DNA from: Okapia johnstoni
Lineage: Eukaryota; Chordata; Mammalia; Artiodactyla; Giraffidae
Direction of reading: 5' to 3'
Assembly (NCBI GenBank): GCA_024291935.2
Contig: CM044311.1
Location: 17,693,001 to 17,757,000 of the forward strand
DNA length: 64,000 nt
Part shown: in pieces, positions 12,713 to 24,960 of the stretch
How positions within the stretch are numbered: position 1 is the first letter of the stretch
Layout of the letters: every line of letters starts with the position of its first letter
Translations under genes and position numbers: made by a program
Notes under the pieces: model-generated
Told to the model about the DNA's origin: nothing
The model's input: the letters and a program-made list of their open reading frames with translations, nothing else
The model's database searches: none

Positions 12713-13952
12713 CTAACCTATCACATGCCTATTGCAAATTACTTGAAGCTTTCAACAGCCATCCACTGTAAATAAGTGTCCTGCAAAAGAGCAAGACTGC
12801 TGTACTTGTGCTAACGAACAGTGTCAAGTGGAAAATTTCAAGAAAGAAAGGGAAAAAAATACATAATAAAATCCTAAATTTTAAGATGAATCATTATCTT
12901 CAGGAAAGTTTTTCTTACATGCACTCATTTTCTATGTGCAAATTAACTGAACAGAGAGATGTGATTCGAAGAGAGCTGATGGCAAAATTTTCATCTTTCT
13001 CTGTCTTTCTGGTTCTCATGATGTGAGTTTTCCATTATCGCTAAAATCATCAGATCTGTTCTTAACGAGCTACTTTCCATCACAGCCTCTGCACTTAAGA
13101 CAGGGAATGGGTGACTCACAGACTCAGTTTTCTTTCAAAAACCATGTCCTTGAATCCCAGCTACTCAAAAATGATATCTGAATTACAAAGATAATTCATT
13201 AAAATTCTTTCCTTTTCTTTTAAAAGATTCCTACATGGATTTGCTTTATACTTTATACTTTTGGCTTATTCTGTATAATGTAATTCTGTATAATGTCACT
13301 CATTCCCTTTGGTTTTAGTTCCTAAATTTGCAAGATAGATAAATAAATGATGCTTTACTTGAGCCTTCTGTCTTCCTATAGTATTTCTCATCTTTATGCC
13401 CATGTGTTCTCTAGAAGCTTCAGTTGCTGCACAGGTGTTCAGAGAGAGGTCTGTGTTTAACACGTGCTTTTCCACAGATCTCTTGTAATGTTCCTTTGGC
13501 TTCACTTGCTTCCTTTTATTTCATCTCTAATTTCTGATGAGAAGTATATATAGCCTGTACAGTTGCCTTGAGTTTGAATGAATGTCAGCTGCTCAGCAAG
13601 TTTGACAAGCATCACATTTTTCTTTAAGGTAGAAAAGTCGATTTATTCCAGTGTAAAGTTTGCCATGTATTTATCCATTCTTAGTTGAAAATTTCTCTTG
13701 TAAGTTGAGGAGTTTTTGTTTTGTTTTGTTGGCAAAACTGCAGTACATGAGAAATGTGTAGATCACTGTTTGTACATAAAGTGCTTGATAAGTATTAGGG
13801 TTTGGACAGTGTTCATGAATTCCAGAAAGCATTATATATACCTACTCAGAATCAGACACACTTGCTTAAGAGTTAAAAGGTCATAAAAATGAAATCTTTA
13901 TTTTATATTTCCTGCCTCAGTGATACAATATGGAAATCTGTAATGTATTTTT
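12713..13952. other. Intergenic, nothing recognised
   Basis: No gene or repeat seen. ORFs are under 75 codons. Confidence 0.55.
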
Positions 13953-14027
13953 CTTTATATATATATACATATATATACATATATATACATACATATATAC
14001 AGCATATATATATATACACATATACAT
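13953..14027. repeat. TA/CA-rich microsatellite
   Basis: Irregular TATA and TACA units, interrupted by CAGCA near 14000. Confidence 0.9.
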
Positions 14028-14615
14028 GACTTTTTCAGTAATAGAATCCACAAAATGTAGCACGAAATCCTTTTGCAAACTAAAACCCTTTACACCATTA
14101 TATTCTCTAGCTCTTTTCTAAGCTGAATTACATAAAACATAAATTACATAAAATAGCCTTATTTGATTTTTTTTTTACCTCATTGTTTTCTGACACTGGT
14201 GACAATAATACCATCAGCCATGGTAGGTTTCAGAAACAGGATAAAACAATGTGTCTGATTTTCTAATACAAATAATTTTCTAGTTAAGGAAAAGTTTCAC
14301 TGAGGAATAACTACCTCACCAACAACTCAGCATACAATAAATTGATTATTCAGCAGAGATATAACATTAACACAAATAAACAGCAATTTGTACACCTACA
14401 ATTGATTAATATATTATTAATTAAAGTGCTAAGGTCACATTAAAATTCATAGAAAATTTGAGCTGGAGCTATCCAACCTGCTCATTTTATAGATTTAGGA
14501 ACGCAAGTCCAGAGAGTTTGTGATTCAGGTCACTACAAGATGATTGCCCATCTGAAATTAGTGTCCCTGACTCTTAACCCAGTTCTCTTTCTTCTATATG
14601 TTTGCATGTTCTATA

Positions 14616-14672
<57 letters not shown>

Positions 14673-14849
14673 CATTAAAGGTTGAAAGATCAGATTACCT
14701 GACTCTATCAAGCTGTGAGGGCTTGGCCAAATCTCTTCTCTGTGCTTCAATTGCTTCATCTGTGATACAGATATATAAATAATAAAGCTACATGAGGATA
14801 AATCAGTTTATATATGTAAGGTGTATATGGAATATAGTAAACATACCAT
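14028..14849. other. Intergenic, nothing recognised except a TA tract
   Basis: AT-rich; holds the TA microsatellite at 14620-14671. No gene. Confidence 0.55.
14620..14671. repeat. (TA)n microsatellite
   Basis: About 25 uninterrupted TA units. Confidence 0.95.
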
Positions 14850-15058
14850 GTGCTTGCGTGCCTAGTCATTCCCAACTCTTTGTGACCCCATGGACTGTAG
14901 CCCATCAGGCTCCTCTGACCATGGGATTTTCCTGGCAAGAATACTGGAGTGGGTTGCCACCTCCTTCCAAGGGATCGTCCCAACACAGGGATCAAACCTG
15001 CATTTCTTACATCTCTTGCATTGGCAGACAGACTCTTTGTCACTGCACCACCTAAGGT
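14850..15058 (-). mobile_element. Bov-tA SINE
   Basis: Reversed Bov-tA: Bov-A body (CCCCATGGACTGTAGCCC), then the head with plus-strand GGGATCAAACC, ending near CACCACCTAAGG. Confidence 0.9.
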
Positions 15059-15284
15059 CAAACAAACAATAAATGGATATTATTATTGTCATGATAAATT
15101 TCTAGAAAAATATGAATTCAGATGTAATCTCATTCACCCCTGGCTGTCTTCCTGCCTAGTTCTCCGAAGGGCACTGAATTCTTAATTTAGAAGCAGCATG
15201 AAAGAGGAGGCACAGTCTGGCAGGGGGCAGTAGGAAACCACTGCTCAGAAAACTGGGAATTGAGGCTACAAAGTGAGTTACCTT

Positions 15285-15313
15285 ACGTGTGCGCGCATGA
15301 GCGCGCGCGTGCG

Positions 15314-15349
<36 letters not shown>
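15285..15349. repeat. (GC)n/(CA)n alternating purine-pyrimidine tract
   Basis: GTGCGCGCAT, then a perfect 49-nt alternating purine-pyrimidine run at 15301-15349: GC/GT steps followed by about 17 CA units. Confidence 0.95.
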
Positions 15350-15353
<4 letters not shown>

Positions 15354-15849
15354 CCCTCAGCATTCTCCCAGCCCAATCTCCCGAGGTCAGATGGACAAAT
15401 AGACAGTTTCCTGGAATTGTTACTGCCAGCTTGGGAAGCTGACAAGAATCATCCCACTGCCATGCATTCGTAGTGGACAAGTACCTCCAAGTCCTCACAT
15501 AGGGCAGTTGGGACTGTTCTATTTTGCTTATCACTTCCAGACCCCCAGAATTTCCTGTTAGCTAATTGCATATTCTCCAACAGGCCATACCATTAACCTA
15601 AAGTAATCCAATTCTGCATTTTCACAATGGAGTTTTTGTGTGATGGCAAAATTTTCACAACAGTATATTAAACTGTTTTATACTGTCATAAGTCTATCTT
15701 AACCAAATATAATTTGACAATACTCCTGTTATTAGTGCAATGTGTTTGGCTATGAAGGTTTCTGTTTTTTAACTTAGAAAGTATTTGGAGGCCATAATTT
15801 GCATGCACATTGTTTCTTTGAAAATTTCTTGAAGATATACCTGTTAATA
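15350..15849. other. Intergenic, nothing recognised
   Basis: No gene or clear repeat. Confidence 0.55.
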
Positions 15850-16175
15850 TACGATATTTGTTTTTTCTCTTTCTGACTTATTAGCACACACAAACACACA
15901 CATGTGCACGCACACACACATGTATGTGGAATCTAGAAAAATGGTACCGATGAACTTATTTTCAGGCCAAAAATAGAGGCACAGATGCAGAGAACAGACT
16001 TGTGGACACAGGTGGGGAAGGAGAGGGTGGGACGAACTGAGAGAGTAGCATAGACAAATATGCAGCACCATTTATAAAACAGATCGCCAGTGGGAAGCTT
16101 CTGTACAGCACAAGGAGCTCAGCTCGCTGCTCTGTGATGACCCAGAGGGATAGAATAGCAGGGTGGGATAAATCC
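15850..16175 (+). mobile_element. L1 3' UTR fragment
   Basis: Contains GTGGAATCTAGAAAAATGG, GACTTGTGGACACAGG and ACAGCACAAGGAGCTCAG, all L1-tail landmarks. A CA-rich stretch lies at 15888-15920. Confidence 0.75.
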
Positions 16176-16554
16176 ATAATTTTTTAAGATTTCTTCAAGA
16201 ATAATTTTGAGCTTTGCATAAGAGGCTGGGAATAAAGGAGATAAGGAAGATGCTGAGGAAACTAGATTACTTTTGAGAAAATCTTGACTCTGCTGAGAAC
16301 TATAGAGGCAAAGGGAGGCTGCCTTGCTGTGGCAAGGGAATGATATCTATTTCTGACTGCCTGAAGGGTCCAGGAGAATCTGGGGCTTCAAGACTCTCAG
16401 GTTCATCCACCCAAATGGCTTCATCTCATTTTGCAGTTTCCATACTTCTTCTATGAAGACCCTAATTTGGGATAAGACAGCTGGAAGATTAAGCATTTTC
16501 AGATTTTTCAGTATAGTCTGCTCTCTGACTGCAGGAGATAAAGGTGACTTACAT
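16176..16554. other. Intergenic, nothing recognised
   Basis: Purine-rich, no gene. Confidence 0.55.
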
Positions 16555-16795
16555 GTTGTTGTTCAGTTGTGTCTGACTCTTTGCAACCCCATGGACTGCA
16601 GCACTCCAGGCTTCCCCTGGACTTCACTATCTCCTGGAGCTTACTCAAACTCACATCCATCGAGTGGGTGATGGCATCCAACCATCTCATCCTCTGTCAT
16701 CCCCTTCTCCTCCTGCCTTCAATCTTTCCCAACATCAGGGTCTTTTCCAATGAGTCAGTTCTTCACATCAGGTGGCCAAAGGATTGGAGTTTCAT
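16555..16795 (-). mobile_element. BovB LINE 3' fragment
   Basis: Reverse-complemented BovB tail: GTGTCTGACTCTTTGCAACC, then CTCATCCTCTGTCATCC and CAATGAGTCAGTTC. Confidence 0.9.
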
Positions 16796-16864
16796 AACAG
16801 GTCTTGAAATTGAGTTAGAATAATATATAGTTTCTCTTCTAAAATTTCTTTCAAGGTTTCCAAG

Positions 16865-17045
16865 GCCAAGGTCAACAAACTTTTCTGTAAAGGGCCAGAT
16901 AATAAATATTTTGGACTTGTGTGCTCAACTCTGCCCAGTAGCACAAAACCAATGATACTCAATACATAAACAAACGTTCCAGTTAAACTTTATTCACAAA
17001 AACAGATGGTCAAGTCTTCAGGCCATGGTTCACCAACTCCTGATC
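16865..17045. mobile_element. hAT-type non-autonomous DNA transposon
   Basis: Recognised by TTTTCTGTAAAGGGCCAGAT, then ACTTTATTCACAAAAACAG and an end TTCACCAACTCCTGATC that pairs with the beginning. An old mammalian family; I do not name it with certainty. Confidence 0.65.
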
Positions 17046-17324
17046 TGAAGTGACTATCAAAAGCCATCCAACTACACATTTGTTAAATTGCTCTTTTCCT
17101 CAGTCTTTTTAAGTGCCACTGTTGTTACAGAAACCCAAACCTCACCGCATAGCAAGAGTGTGCTAAGTTGTATTGCTGATGCCTGACATGGGCTATTTTA
17201 CCCACTGACCATCCGCAAAGGGACCCTCATTAGGTGTACGTGATCAGTGAGTGGTCCCATCTAAAGGATCCTCTGATAGTCATTGTTTTAGACTGAGCTG
17301 AGCCCAGAAAGCAGAGCTTGAGAG

Positions 17325-17347
17325 AGGAAAAAAAAAAAAAAAAAAAA
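17325..17347. repeat. Poly(A) tract
   Basis: A run of about 20 A with no recognisable element attached. Confidence 0.85.
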
Positions 17348-17487
17348 ACTTGTGTGCAGACAGCCTTAGAGGTTTTAGGAAGCGGAAGGAGCCGATAAGT
17401 AAATTTAAGGAACAAGAGAGGGGGCCTGGCAAGAGTAAGACAGGGAAAGAGGGAGCCAATGCCAGGGTGCTTTTTCAAGCTGATCCT

Positions 17488-18600
17488 TCAGTTCAGTTCA
17501 GTTCAGTCATTCAGTCCTGTCCAACTCTTTGTGACCCCATGGACTGCAGCACGCCAGGCTTCTCTGTCCTTCACCAACTCCCGGAGTTTGCTCAAACTCA
17601 TGTCCTTCGAGTAGGTGATGCCATCCAACCATCTCACCCTCTGTCGTCCTCTTCTCCTCCTGCCTTCAATCTTTCCCAGCATCAGGGTCTTTTCCAATGA
17701 GTCAGTTTTTTTCATCAGGTGGCCAAAGGATTGGGGCTTCAGCTTCAGCATCAATCCTTCCAATGAATATTCAGGACTGATTTCCTTTAGGATGAACTGG
17801 TTGGATCTCCTTGATGCCAAAGGATTCTAAAGAGTCTCCTCCAATACCACAGTTCAAAAGCATCAGTTCTTCAGCACTCAGCTTTCTTTATAGTCCAACT
17901 CTCACATCCATACATGACTACTGGAAAAACCATAGCTTTGACTAGAAGGACCTTTATTGGCAAAGTAATGTCTCTGCTTTTTAATATGCTGTCTAAGTTG
18001 GTCATAGCTTTTCTTCCAAGGAGCAAGCATCTTTTAATTTCATGGCTGCAGTCACCATCTGCAGTGATTTTGGAGCCTAAAAAAATAGTCCCTCACTGTT
18101 TCCATTGTTTCCCCATCTATTTGCCATGAAGTGATGGGACTGGATGCCATGATGTTAGTTTTTGAATGTTGAGTTTTAAGCCAACTTTTTCACTCTCCTC
18201 TTTCACTTTCAAGAGGCTCTTTAGTTCTTCTTCACTTTCTACCATAAGGGTAGTGTTATCTACATATCTGAGGTTATTGATATTTCTCCTGGCAGCCTTG
18301 AATCCAGCTTGTGATTCATCCATATCAGTATTTTGCATGATGTACTCTGTATGTAAGTTAAATAAGCAGGGTGACAACAAATAGCCTTGACATAACTCCT
18401 TTCCCGATTTGGAACCAGTCTGTAGTTCCATTTCCGGTTCTATCTGTTGCTTCTTGACCTGCATATGGATTTCTCAGAAGGCAGATAAGATAGTCTGTTA
18501 TTCCCATCTCTTTCAGACTCTTCCACAGTTTGTGGTGATCCACACAGTCAAAGACTTTGGCATAGTCAATACAGCAGAAGTAGATGTTTTTCTGGACCTT
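17488..18600 (-). mobile_element. BovB LINE, 5'-truncated, reverse transcriptase broken
   Basis: The left end is the reverse complement of (AACTG)n; the right end stops in the motif A region (AAAGACTTTGGCATAGTC). On the minus strand the frame at 18117-18464 holds ISPCLFN-like LSPCLFN and, further on, YVDN in place of YADD, so the catalytic site is mutated. It overlaps in content with the + strand BovB at 7943-9571. Confidence 0.93.
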
Positions 18601-19144
18601 GCTGGGGACAAGTGGGGCTTGATTCTATCAACATTCTTGGAAGAGACCTATATCTCACTCCTCTCTACTCTTTCCCAAGGGACAGAAAAGGACCCATTTA
18701 ATCACTGACTCCTGTTCTGGTCAAGGGCTGCTAAGTGGCTATTAATCAGCTCCATTGGGCTTCCTATTTGCATTTGAGCTATTGTCATGCTGTAGCTTCA
18801 AGGAGCCCCAGGTAAGAAAGCATTCAAAATACAGATTGTGACAGAAGGATTTACTATGAGGTTACTAACATCTGCCTGAAAGTGGTCAGAACAGCAATGG
18901 CCAGAGCAAACGTGGGGAAGACAGCAAAGTGTATTCAGAATGGCCCGCCCACTGGAGTAAGTCAGCTTACAGACTTACAGATCTAAAAACAATGGCAAAA
19001 AGGCAAAACATACAGAGAACTCTTGGCAACTTTAACTCTGAGGCAACTCATTAACTGATAACTCTGGAAAGGCACCTTGCATCTTCTTTTTTCCATTTGC
19101 TGGCCTGCACTTTTGAAACTATTTGCCTCAGTTCTTTTTTGTTT
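18601..19144. other. Intergenic, nothing recognised
   Basis: No gene or clear repeat. Confidence 0.55.
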
Positions 19145-19455
19145 AATTTTTTTTTTTTCTTTTTTCGTTGCACTGGGTCTTCGTTGCTGTGCTCAGGTTT
19201 TCTCTTCTTGCGGTGAGCAAAGCAGGGGTTACTCTTCATTTTGCTGTGCAGACTTCTCATTGCAGTGGCTTCTCTTGATGCAGCGCACAGGTTCTAGGCA
19301 CACAGGCTTCAGTAGTCGTAGCACGCAGACTCACTAGTTGTGTGCAGGGCTTAGTTTTCCAAGGCAAGTGGAATCTTCTCAGACCAGGGATGGAACCCGT
19401 GTCCCTGACTTAGCAGGAGGATTCTTATCCACTCTGCCACTAGGGAAGTCCTCTC
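19145..19455 (-). mobile_element. CHR-type SINE (cetartiodactyl, tRNA-derived)
   Basis: Plus strand starts with a T-run, continues with CACTGGGTCTTCGTTGCTG, and ends in a reversed tRNA-like head (CCGTGTCCCTGACTTAGCAG, then CCACTAGGGAAGTCC). Confidence 0.85.
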
Positions 19456-19869
19456 TCAGTCCCTCTTATCCTGCTTTTTCTCCTATAGCCCCTGAGATCA
19501 GTGACTCCTCTTTATTGTTCTACACCTTTCCACCACAAACATCCTCGAACTGCCTCCAACTGCCATTTTCTGCTTTTGTGTCCCACTCACCAATCAAAGT
19601 GATCTTACTAAATGGAGAAGATCAATCAGTTGCATTCATTTAAAAATCTGTGCCCACATCCTGCTTATTTCCATATTGAGTTCTATGGCAGTGAGACAAA
19701 ACTCTTGGTCAGAGTTCAGTACGTGCAGTCTCACTGATCTTTTTGACATTCTTTCCCCACTTTCAAAATCTCCCATAATCATCAATCCTATTTCCTACTG
19801 ACAGTTCTATGCCAATCAGGTCTCTTAATTCTTGCAACATGCTTCAAGTCAAGGATTATTATCATCTCT

Positions 19870-20430
19870 TTTCTTAATTGAAATAGCTTTGATTTATAAT
19901 ATTGTGTAAGTTTCAAGTGTATAGTAAAGTGATTCCATATATTTTATTTTCAGGTTCTTTTCCATTGTAAGTTATTACAAGATATTGAATATAGCTTCCT
20001 GTGCTATATAGTAAATCCTTGTTGCTTATCTATTTTATGTAGAGTCCTTTGTGTCTGTCAATCCCATATTCCTAATTCATTCTCCCACCATCCCTTTCCC
20101 TTTTGGTAACTTTAAGTATGCTTTCTGTGTCTGTCTGTGAGCCTGTTTCTATTTCATATATAAATTCATTTGTACTATTTTTTTAGATTCCATATATAAG
20201 TGATACCCTATAATATTTGGCTTTTGCTGTCTCACTTTCTTCACTAAGTATAAAATTCTCTAATCCATTCATGTTGCCTCAAATGGCAATATTTCATTCT
20301 TTTTTTGACTAAGTAACATTCCATTGTATATATACATATATGTGCTACATCTTCCTAAGTCAATCATCTGTTTATGAGCACTTGAGTTGTTTCCATGTCT
20401 TGGCTATTGTAGATAGTGCTGCTTTGATTT
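19870..20430 (-). mobile_element. L1 3' region
   Basis: Reverse-complemented L1 tail: GATTCCATATATAAGTGATA, CATTCCATTGTATATATAC, TGTTTCCATGTCTTGGC. It runs from 3' UTR (left) into the end of ORF2 (right). Confidence 0.8.
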
Positions 20431-21475
20431 GGGATGTTTTTACACATGAGGACCCTGAAGTTCGGGGGCAATCTACTCCCTGAAGCCACAAGATAAGGAT
20501 GTGGCCACGTGAGAATGCAGGTTTTCAGTGTGGATTTGCCTTCCAGCTCTCAGTGCCTTAAGTGCAGGAGTTGGGAAGACATCCCACACGTGGACATCAC
20601 ACTTCTCTAGAACTTCCAGACCTCATGCTCTCAACAGCCTATTCCTTAGACTGTCTAGGTCTCAGCTTTCCAACAGATCTGCATGAATATTCTAGTTGCT
20701 GAATATACACCATCAACTGGCTACAGGACACAGGTATGCCGAGACAGCACTCTTCTCAACTGGTTAGGATGGCCCAAGAGCCTTCTGGAAAGAGAAATCT
20801 CCCTGAGCCAGGGTTCTGATCAGCCAGCATCATTATCCGTTGACCCGAGTGGGAGGTGCAAGTATAGTTTTCTGTGGATGAGAAAGACTGAGAAGCATGT
20901 CCTAGGATTGTGAAGATAGGCAAATGTCAGAGATTCTGAGCTATCCATTGTAATTGCCCTGGTGGATTATCAGTCAACCGCAAGACGTCATAATTCGGTC
21001 ACTGCCTCGCCCTAAGATACAGAGGAGATTTGTGAAGTCTTAAATCCTTCCTGTGGGAAGGAAGCTTAGAAATCATCGTAAATACTGCTCTTTCCCATTG
21101 GCGATAATCACTTCCCAAACATCTGCACAACTGACTTCTAATCTCTGTTCAGACAGCTGAATTATAGGGGTTGGGAGGAGTAGGGGTGGACTCCTCCTAT
21201 CTCAATCAGCTAATCAGTATGTTTTGAGCTGACTGGGGGGGATTCAGAGTCAGATTTCTTGTTCTACAGTCTCATGTGCCTCCTGCTGACTAAAATTATC
21301 CACTTTCAATTTTAGAATTTATTTAACTAGGGATCTTGTGTTAATATTAATTCATTTTTGGTATAAAAAAAATCCTCAGAATACAATGTTAAATTCATAT
21401 GACCCTAGGCAGTCACTTATTTGGGAGCAAGAAGTACGTGGACAGAAGAGACATTTGAAATTTTATCTTTTGTCA

Positions 21476-21486
21476 CCACCTGGTGG
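21476..21486 (-). promoter_or_regulatory. CTCF-like motif 1
   Basis: Plus strand CCACCTGGTGG; the minus strand reads CCACCAGGTGGTG, close to the CTCF core. The motif is near-palindromic, so orientation is less certain. Confidence 0.35.
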
Positions 21487-22005
21487 TAGAAGATTTTCTC
21501 ACATCTCATTTTAAAGTTCTTTTTCGTTGTTGGTAAGGGAAATCTCTAAAGCAAGAAGATGAGTTTTAGCATTGAAGTCAAGTACTGATGTACACTAAGC
21601 ATACTGTAAGTTAGTAAATATATTTAATGAATGAGTTTTAATTTGCTTTCGTGAATTGTAATGTCTATAATTTTATCATTTGAATTGCATAAAGCTCTCA
21701 TGTGATGAATAAAAGTGACCCATAGTATTATCTCAAAGGTAGTTTTCTTTTCTTAAGTTTAATTGATTTTTGGTTTAAGTTAATAGAGCTACATGATTGA
21801 AACTAGTTGACTAAGGCATTTTATTATTTTAAGGATGAAAATACATTTAAAGTTACAACTTAACCAATATGTTAACCAAAAGTTAAAATTTGGTGAACAT
21901 TTATGAAATATGATTGAAAAAGTGTAAAACCTTTACAAATTCTCGAAGAACTATCGGGGAAAGAACAGTAAAAACTGAGCTACACTTCATTTGCTGTAGA
22001 CCATC

Positions 22006-22017
22006 GCCACCTTGTGG
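22006..22017 (-). promoter_or_regulatory. CTCF-like motif 2
   Basis: Plus strand GCCACCTTGTGG; the minus strand reads CCACAAGGTGGCG, matching the CTCF core except at one variable position. It lies about 530 bp from motif 1, in the same orientation. Confidence 0.4.
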
Positions 22018-23062
22018 ACTGAGAAAGAAGTACTATAGGCTATGACTGTTAAGGTGGAATTTTTTCTTATTGATATAAGACTCCTATTCAGATTTTAAAT
22101 TAAATGTAATCATTGGAAACAACGATAACAAGCAATCACAAGTCTGACAACACACTTACCTACCAAACAATTAGACAGCTAAAATATCATAAGGAATTTG
22201 ATTAAAAATATAAGTCAGAGTCATTTCTCAGCCCCCAATTTGGCTATACCATCCTAGGCAATAATAACCATTTTGAGGTTCAGTTTCACATCTGCCAAAC
22301 GAAGGAAGTAGATTGGAAAGAATCTTGTAAATGTGGGGCTTTGGATCACAGCCGTTGTAAATCCAAATGCAATATACATCCATTTCTCTGTTTTCAATAT
22401 TTGTTATATTTCTGGCTACATAACCAAAAAATTATTCATTCGTCCGATATTATTTTAGACCATAGGTTCCCAGTAGAAGAACTAATGCTAAACAGTTTTC
22501 CTATGCCTAATTGGTAAATACTACTGCATGAAAATACAAATAAATAGCATTACATGTTTATGATATAGGTGCATTAATGTTTCTGTACATGATGTTTACA
22601 CTAAAATAGTGCTAGTAGCTCACATATATGACCAGATGCTCTCCTTTCATGGTTAGTTGTTGAATACTTAATTTGAAAAACAATTCTCAAGAACTATCAT
22701 TCCAGTATTGTGTCTTTAAAATGCGTGAAACTTTTCCTTTTCTCTGTTAACAAAGGACAAGAAAGTTTTTTAAAAGGTCAAATTGTTCATTGTAAGAATA
22801 TTTTTATGCAAAATACTTTAAATTTTACTACATCATCCCTATAAATAATAAAAATTGATTAAGATCGATAAATTAGAATATATCAAGATTTATTTTATAT
22901 AAGCATTTGTGTAGTCTATGCAAGGAAAATCAGAAACACGGTAGCTGAGTTTAGGACAACATGAGATTTTTTTGGATGCATGTTTAAATCAAATAACAAA
23001 CATTTTAAAAGGGTGAGAATGTGATACTTATTAACATACTTAGTATTGACCCAATATTACAT

Positions 23063-23280
23063 GTCAGGGCTTTCCTGGTAGCTCAGTGGTAAAGAACTCA
23101 CTTGCCGATGCAGGAGTCACGGGTTCAATCCCTGTGTCAGGAAGATCCCCTAGAGAAGGAAACGGCAAACCCACTCCAGTATTCTTGACTGGGAAATCTC
23201 ATGGACAGAGAAGCTTGGCTGGCTACGGTGAGTGGGGTCTCAAAGAGTTGGACATGAAGTAGGGACTACGCATGCACACG
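23063..23280 (+). mobile_element. Bov-tA SINE
   Basis: Complete head and Bov-A body. A 9-bp target duplication ATATTACAT lies at 23054-23062 and 23281-23289. It is the only SINE between 20.4 kb and the gene. Confidence 0.92.
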
Positions 23281-23289
23281 ATATTACAT

Positions 23290-24960
23290 ACCACTTTCAC
23301 TAGTACCATGCACAAATTCTGCTCTGATGGTCTTATTTCTACAGAGAATTATTTTTTCAATTCACAATTTTCTTTATAAATATACATCTACGTTATATGC
23401 ATATATTTGTGTGTTACCACAAATGCCCAAAGAGTGCTGATCTTGAAAAAAGTAAAATCGTAAGTAGATTAAATGTTCTTCTGAGTATGGATGAAGTTTT
23501 TCAAGCTTAGTAATTGGCAGCTCTTACATCCATGCCTCTGTTGAAGCGATTAAAAAAGAATCATTTCCCAGAACTACAGGTGCACAACAGACTGGAATCA
23601 TTACGCAAAAGAACAGAACTCTGGAGAGAAACCCAGTGAATAAAAAAGTCATGTTCCTGGCCACTTTTGCCTTTAGCTCCTTGTTTTTTCAGCTCTATTT
23701 GGATAGCCAACGTAAAATATGCAAAAATTATAATAGATTTGAGGTAAGCCATTCAAGATTAGAAATGTATGCCTTGAATTAAACTCCCATAAGAATGCAC
23801 TGGAGGCAGAAACCACCGAAAGGCCAAACTTGCATTAATACATTTTAAAAGCTAAAGTGTACATAGGGGAGTTGACAGATTAGAATGCATTACAAGAGTT
23901 TTTAGAAAACTACACATTTTCTGCGGGTCTTCTGAATCTGCCATCTTGTCCCACTTCATAAGAATCACATTTTCCCTTATGGATCTGTTAAACCTCTCAG
24001 CCCCTGGGCCACCATAAGTGTTTGAAATCTCCATCTCAAAGCCAGTGTGGGACCCAACTGCAGGTCATCATGTTTCCAGAGCCCTGTTCTGAGCATGAGA
24101 TATGAAAATGTATTGATGACTTTGCTATCATGTTTTCATGATTCCACAGTCGAGATCTTTTAGGTGTAAAATGACTTTTTTTCCAAATGTTCTCCTAAGT
24201 ATATCTCATCTTTGAATTAGCTGGAGAGAAAGAACACGTGAAATGAAAAACAGAACATTAAATAACTACTGTAACAGGGGAGGGAAAGATTTACAAACTG
24301 AGAAGTAGAGGTAATTTGGGAAATGAAACTTGTAGAGAGAAATAAATTTTGGTTCAAAGATGAACAGAATGAGTTAGGCGAGATAGTGTAGAAATGAATG
24401 GGGCCACTCATGAGTGTGTACGTCAGTATTAAATCTGGAGGAAAAATGAAATGAGAGATTGGATGAAAGGAGGAGGGCAGAAACAGGATCAAAATATTAG
24501 ACAGTGGTAGAGTGGAGGAGGGAAGACAAAACTGATCATTGACATACCTTAATCTGCTGCTAGAATGTATGCAATTTCTATTGTTAAAATATACATAAAT
24601 CCTGGCTTACTCATTCAGCATTCATCTATGACAATGACCTCAGGAAAGGAAAATCACATTTAAGAAAACATCCAAGCTGCCTAAGTGTATGGACCAGGGG
24701 TTATCTTAAACCCTTTCAAGGATGAAGCGGTTTTTGGCTTTCTCTGTGCCATTCTCTCCGATCCGATCTTTCCTAAAGAGTGGGAAGCAGAGATTTCTGG
24801 GTTTTGTTTTTCAAGCAGGTGATCTAGAACTTCAAGAGAAAAGACGACGTTGGAAAGTTTTTTTTTTTTCCTCTGTATGCAAACACTGGAAAAGGGACGC
24901 GTGGGAGGACTTGCAGAGGACTGGAACAGAATGAATTTGGGACGATCTAGGGTGGAGGGA
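23290..24960. other. Single-copy flank before the CpG island
   Basis: AT-rich to balanced, no repeat recognised, no gene. A T-run lies near 24859. Confidence 0.55.

Larger units (their letters stand above)
20431..23053. other. Single-copy upstream flank of ADAMTS1
   Basis: No recognisable repeat over 2.6 kb and no gene-like ORF. Two CTCF-like motifs lie at 21476 and 22006. Confidence 0.55.
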
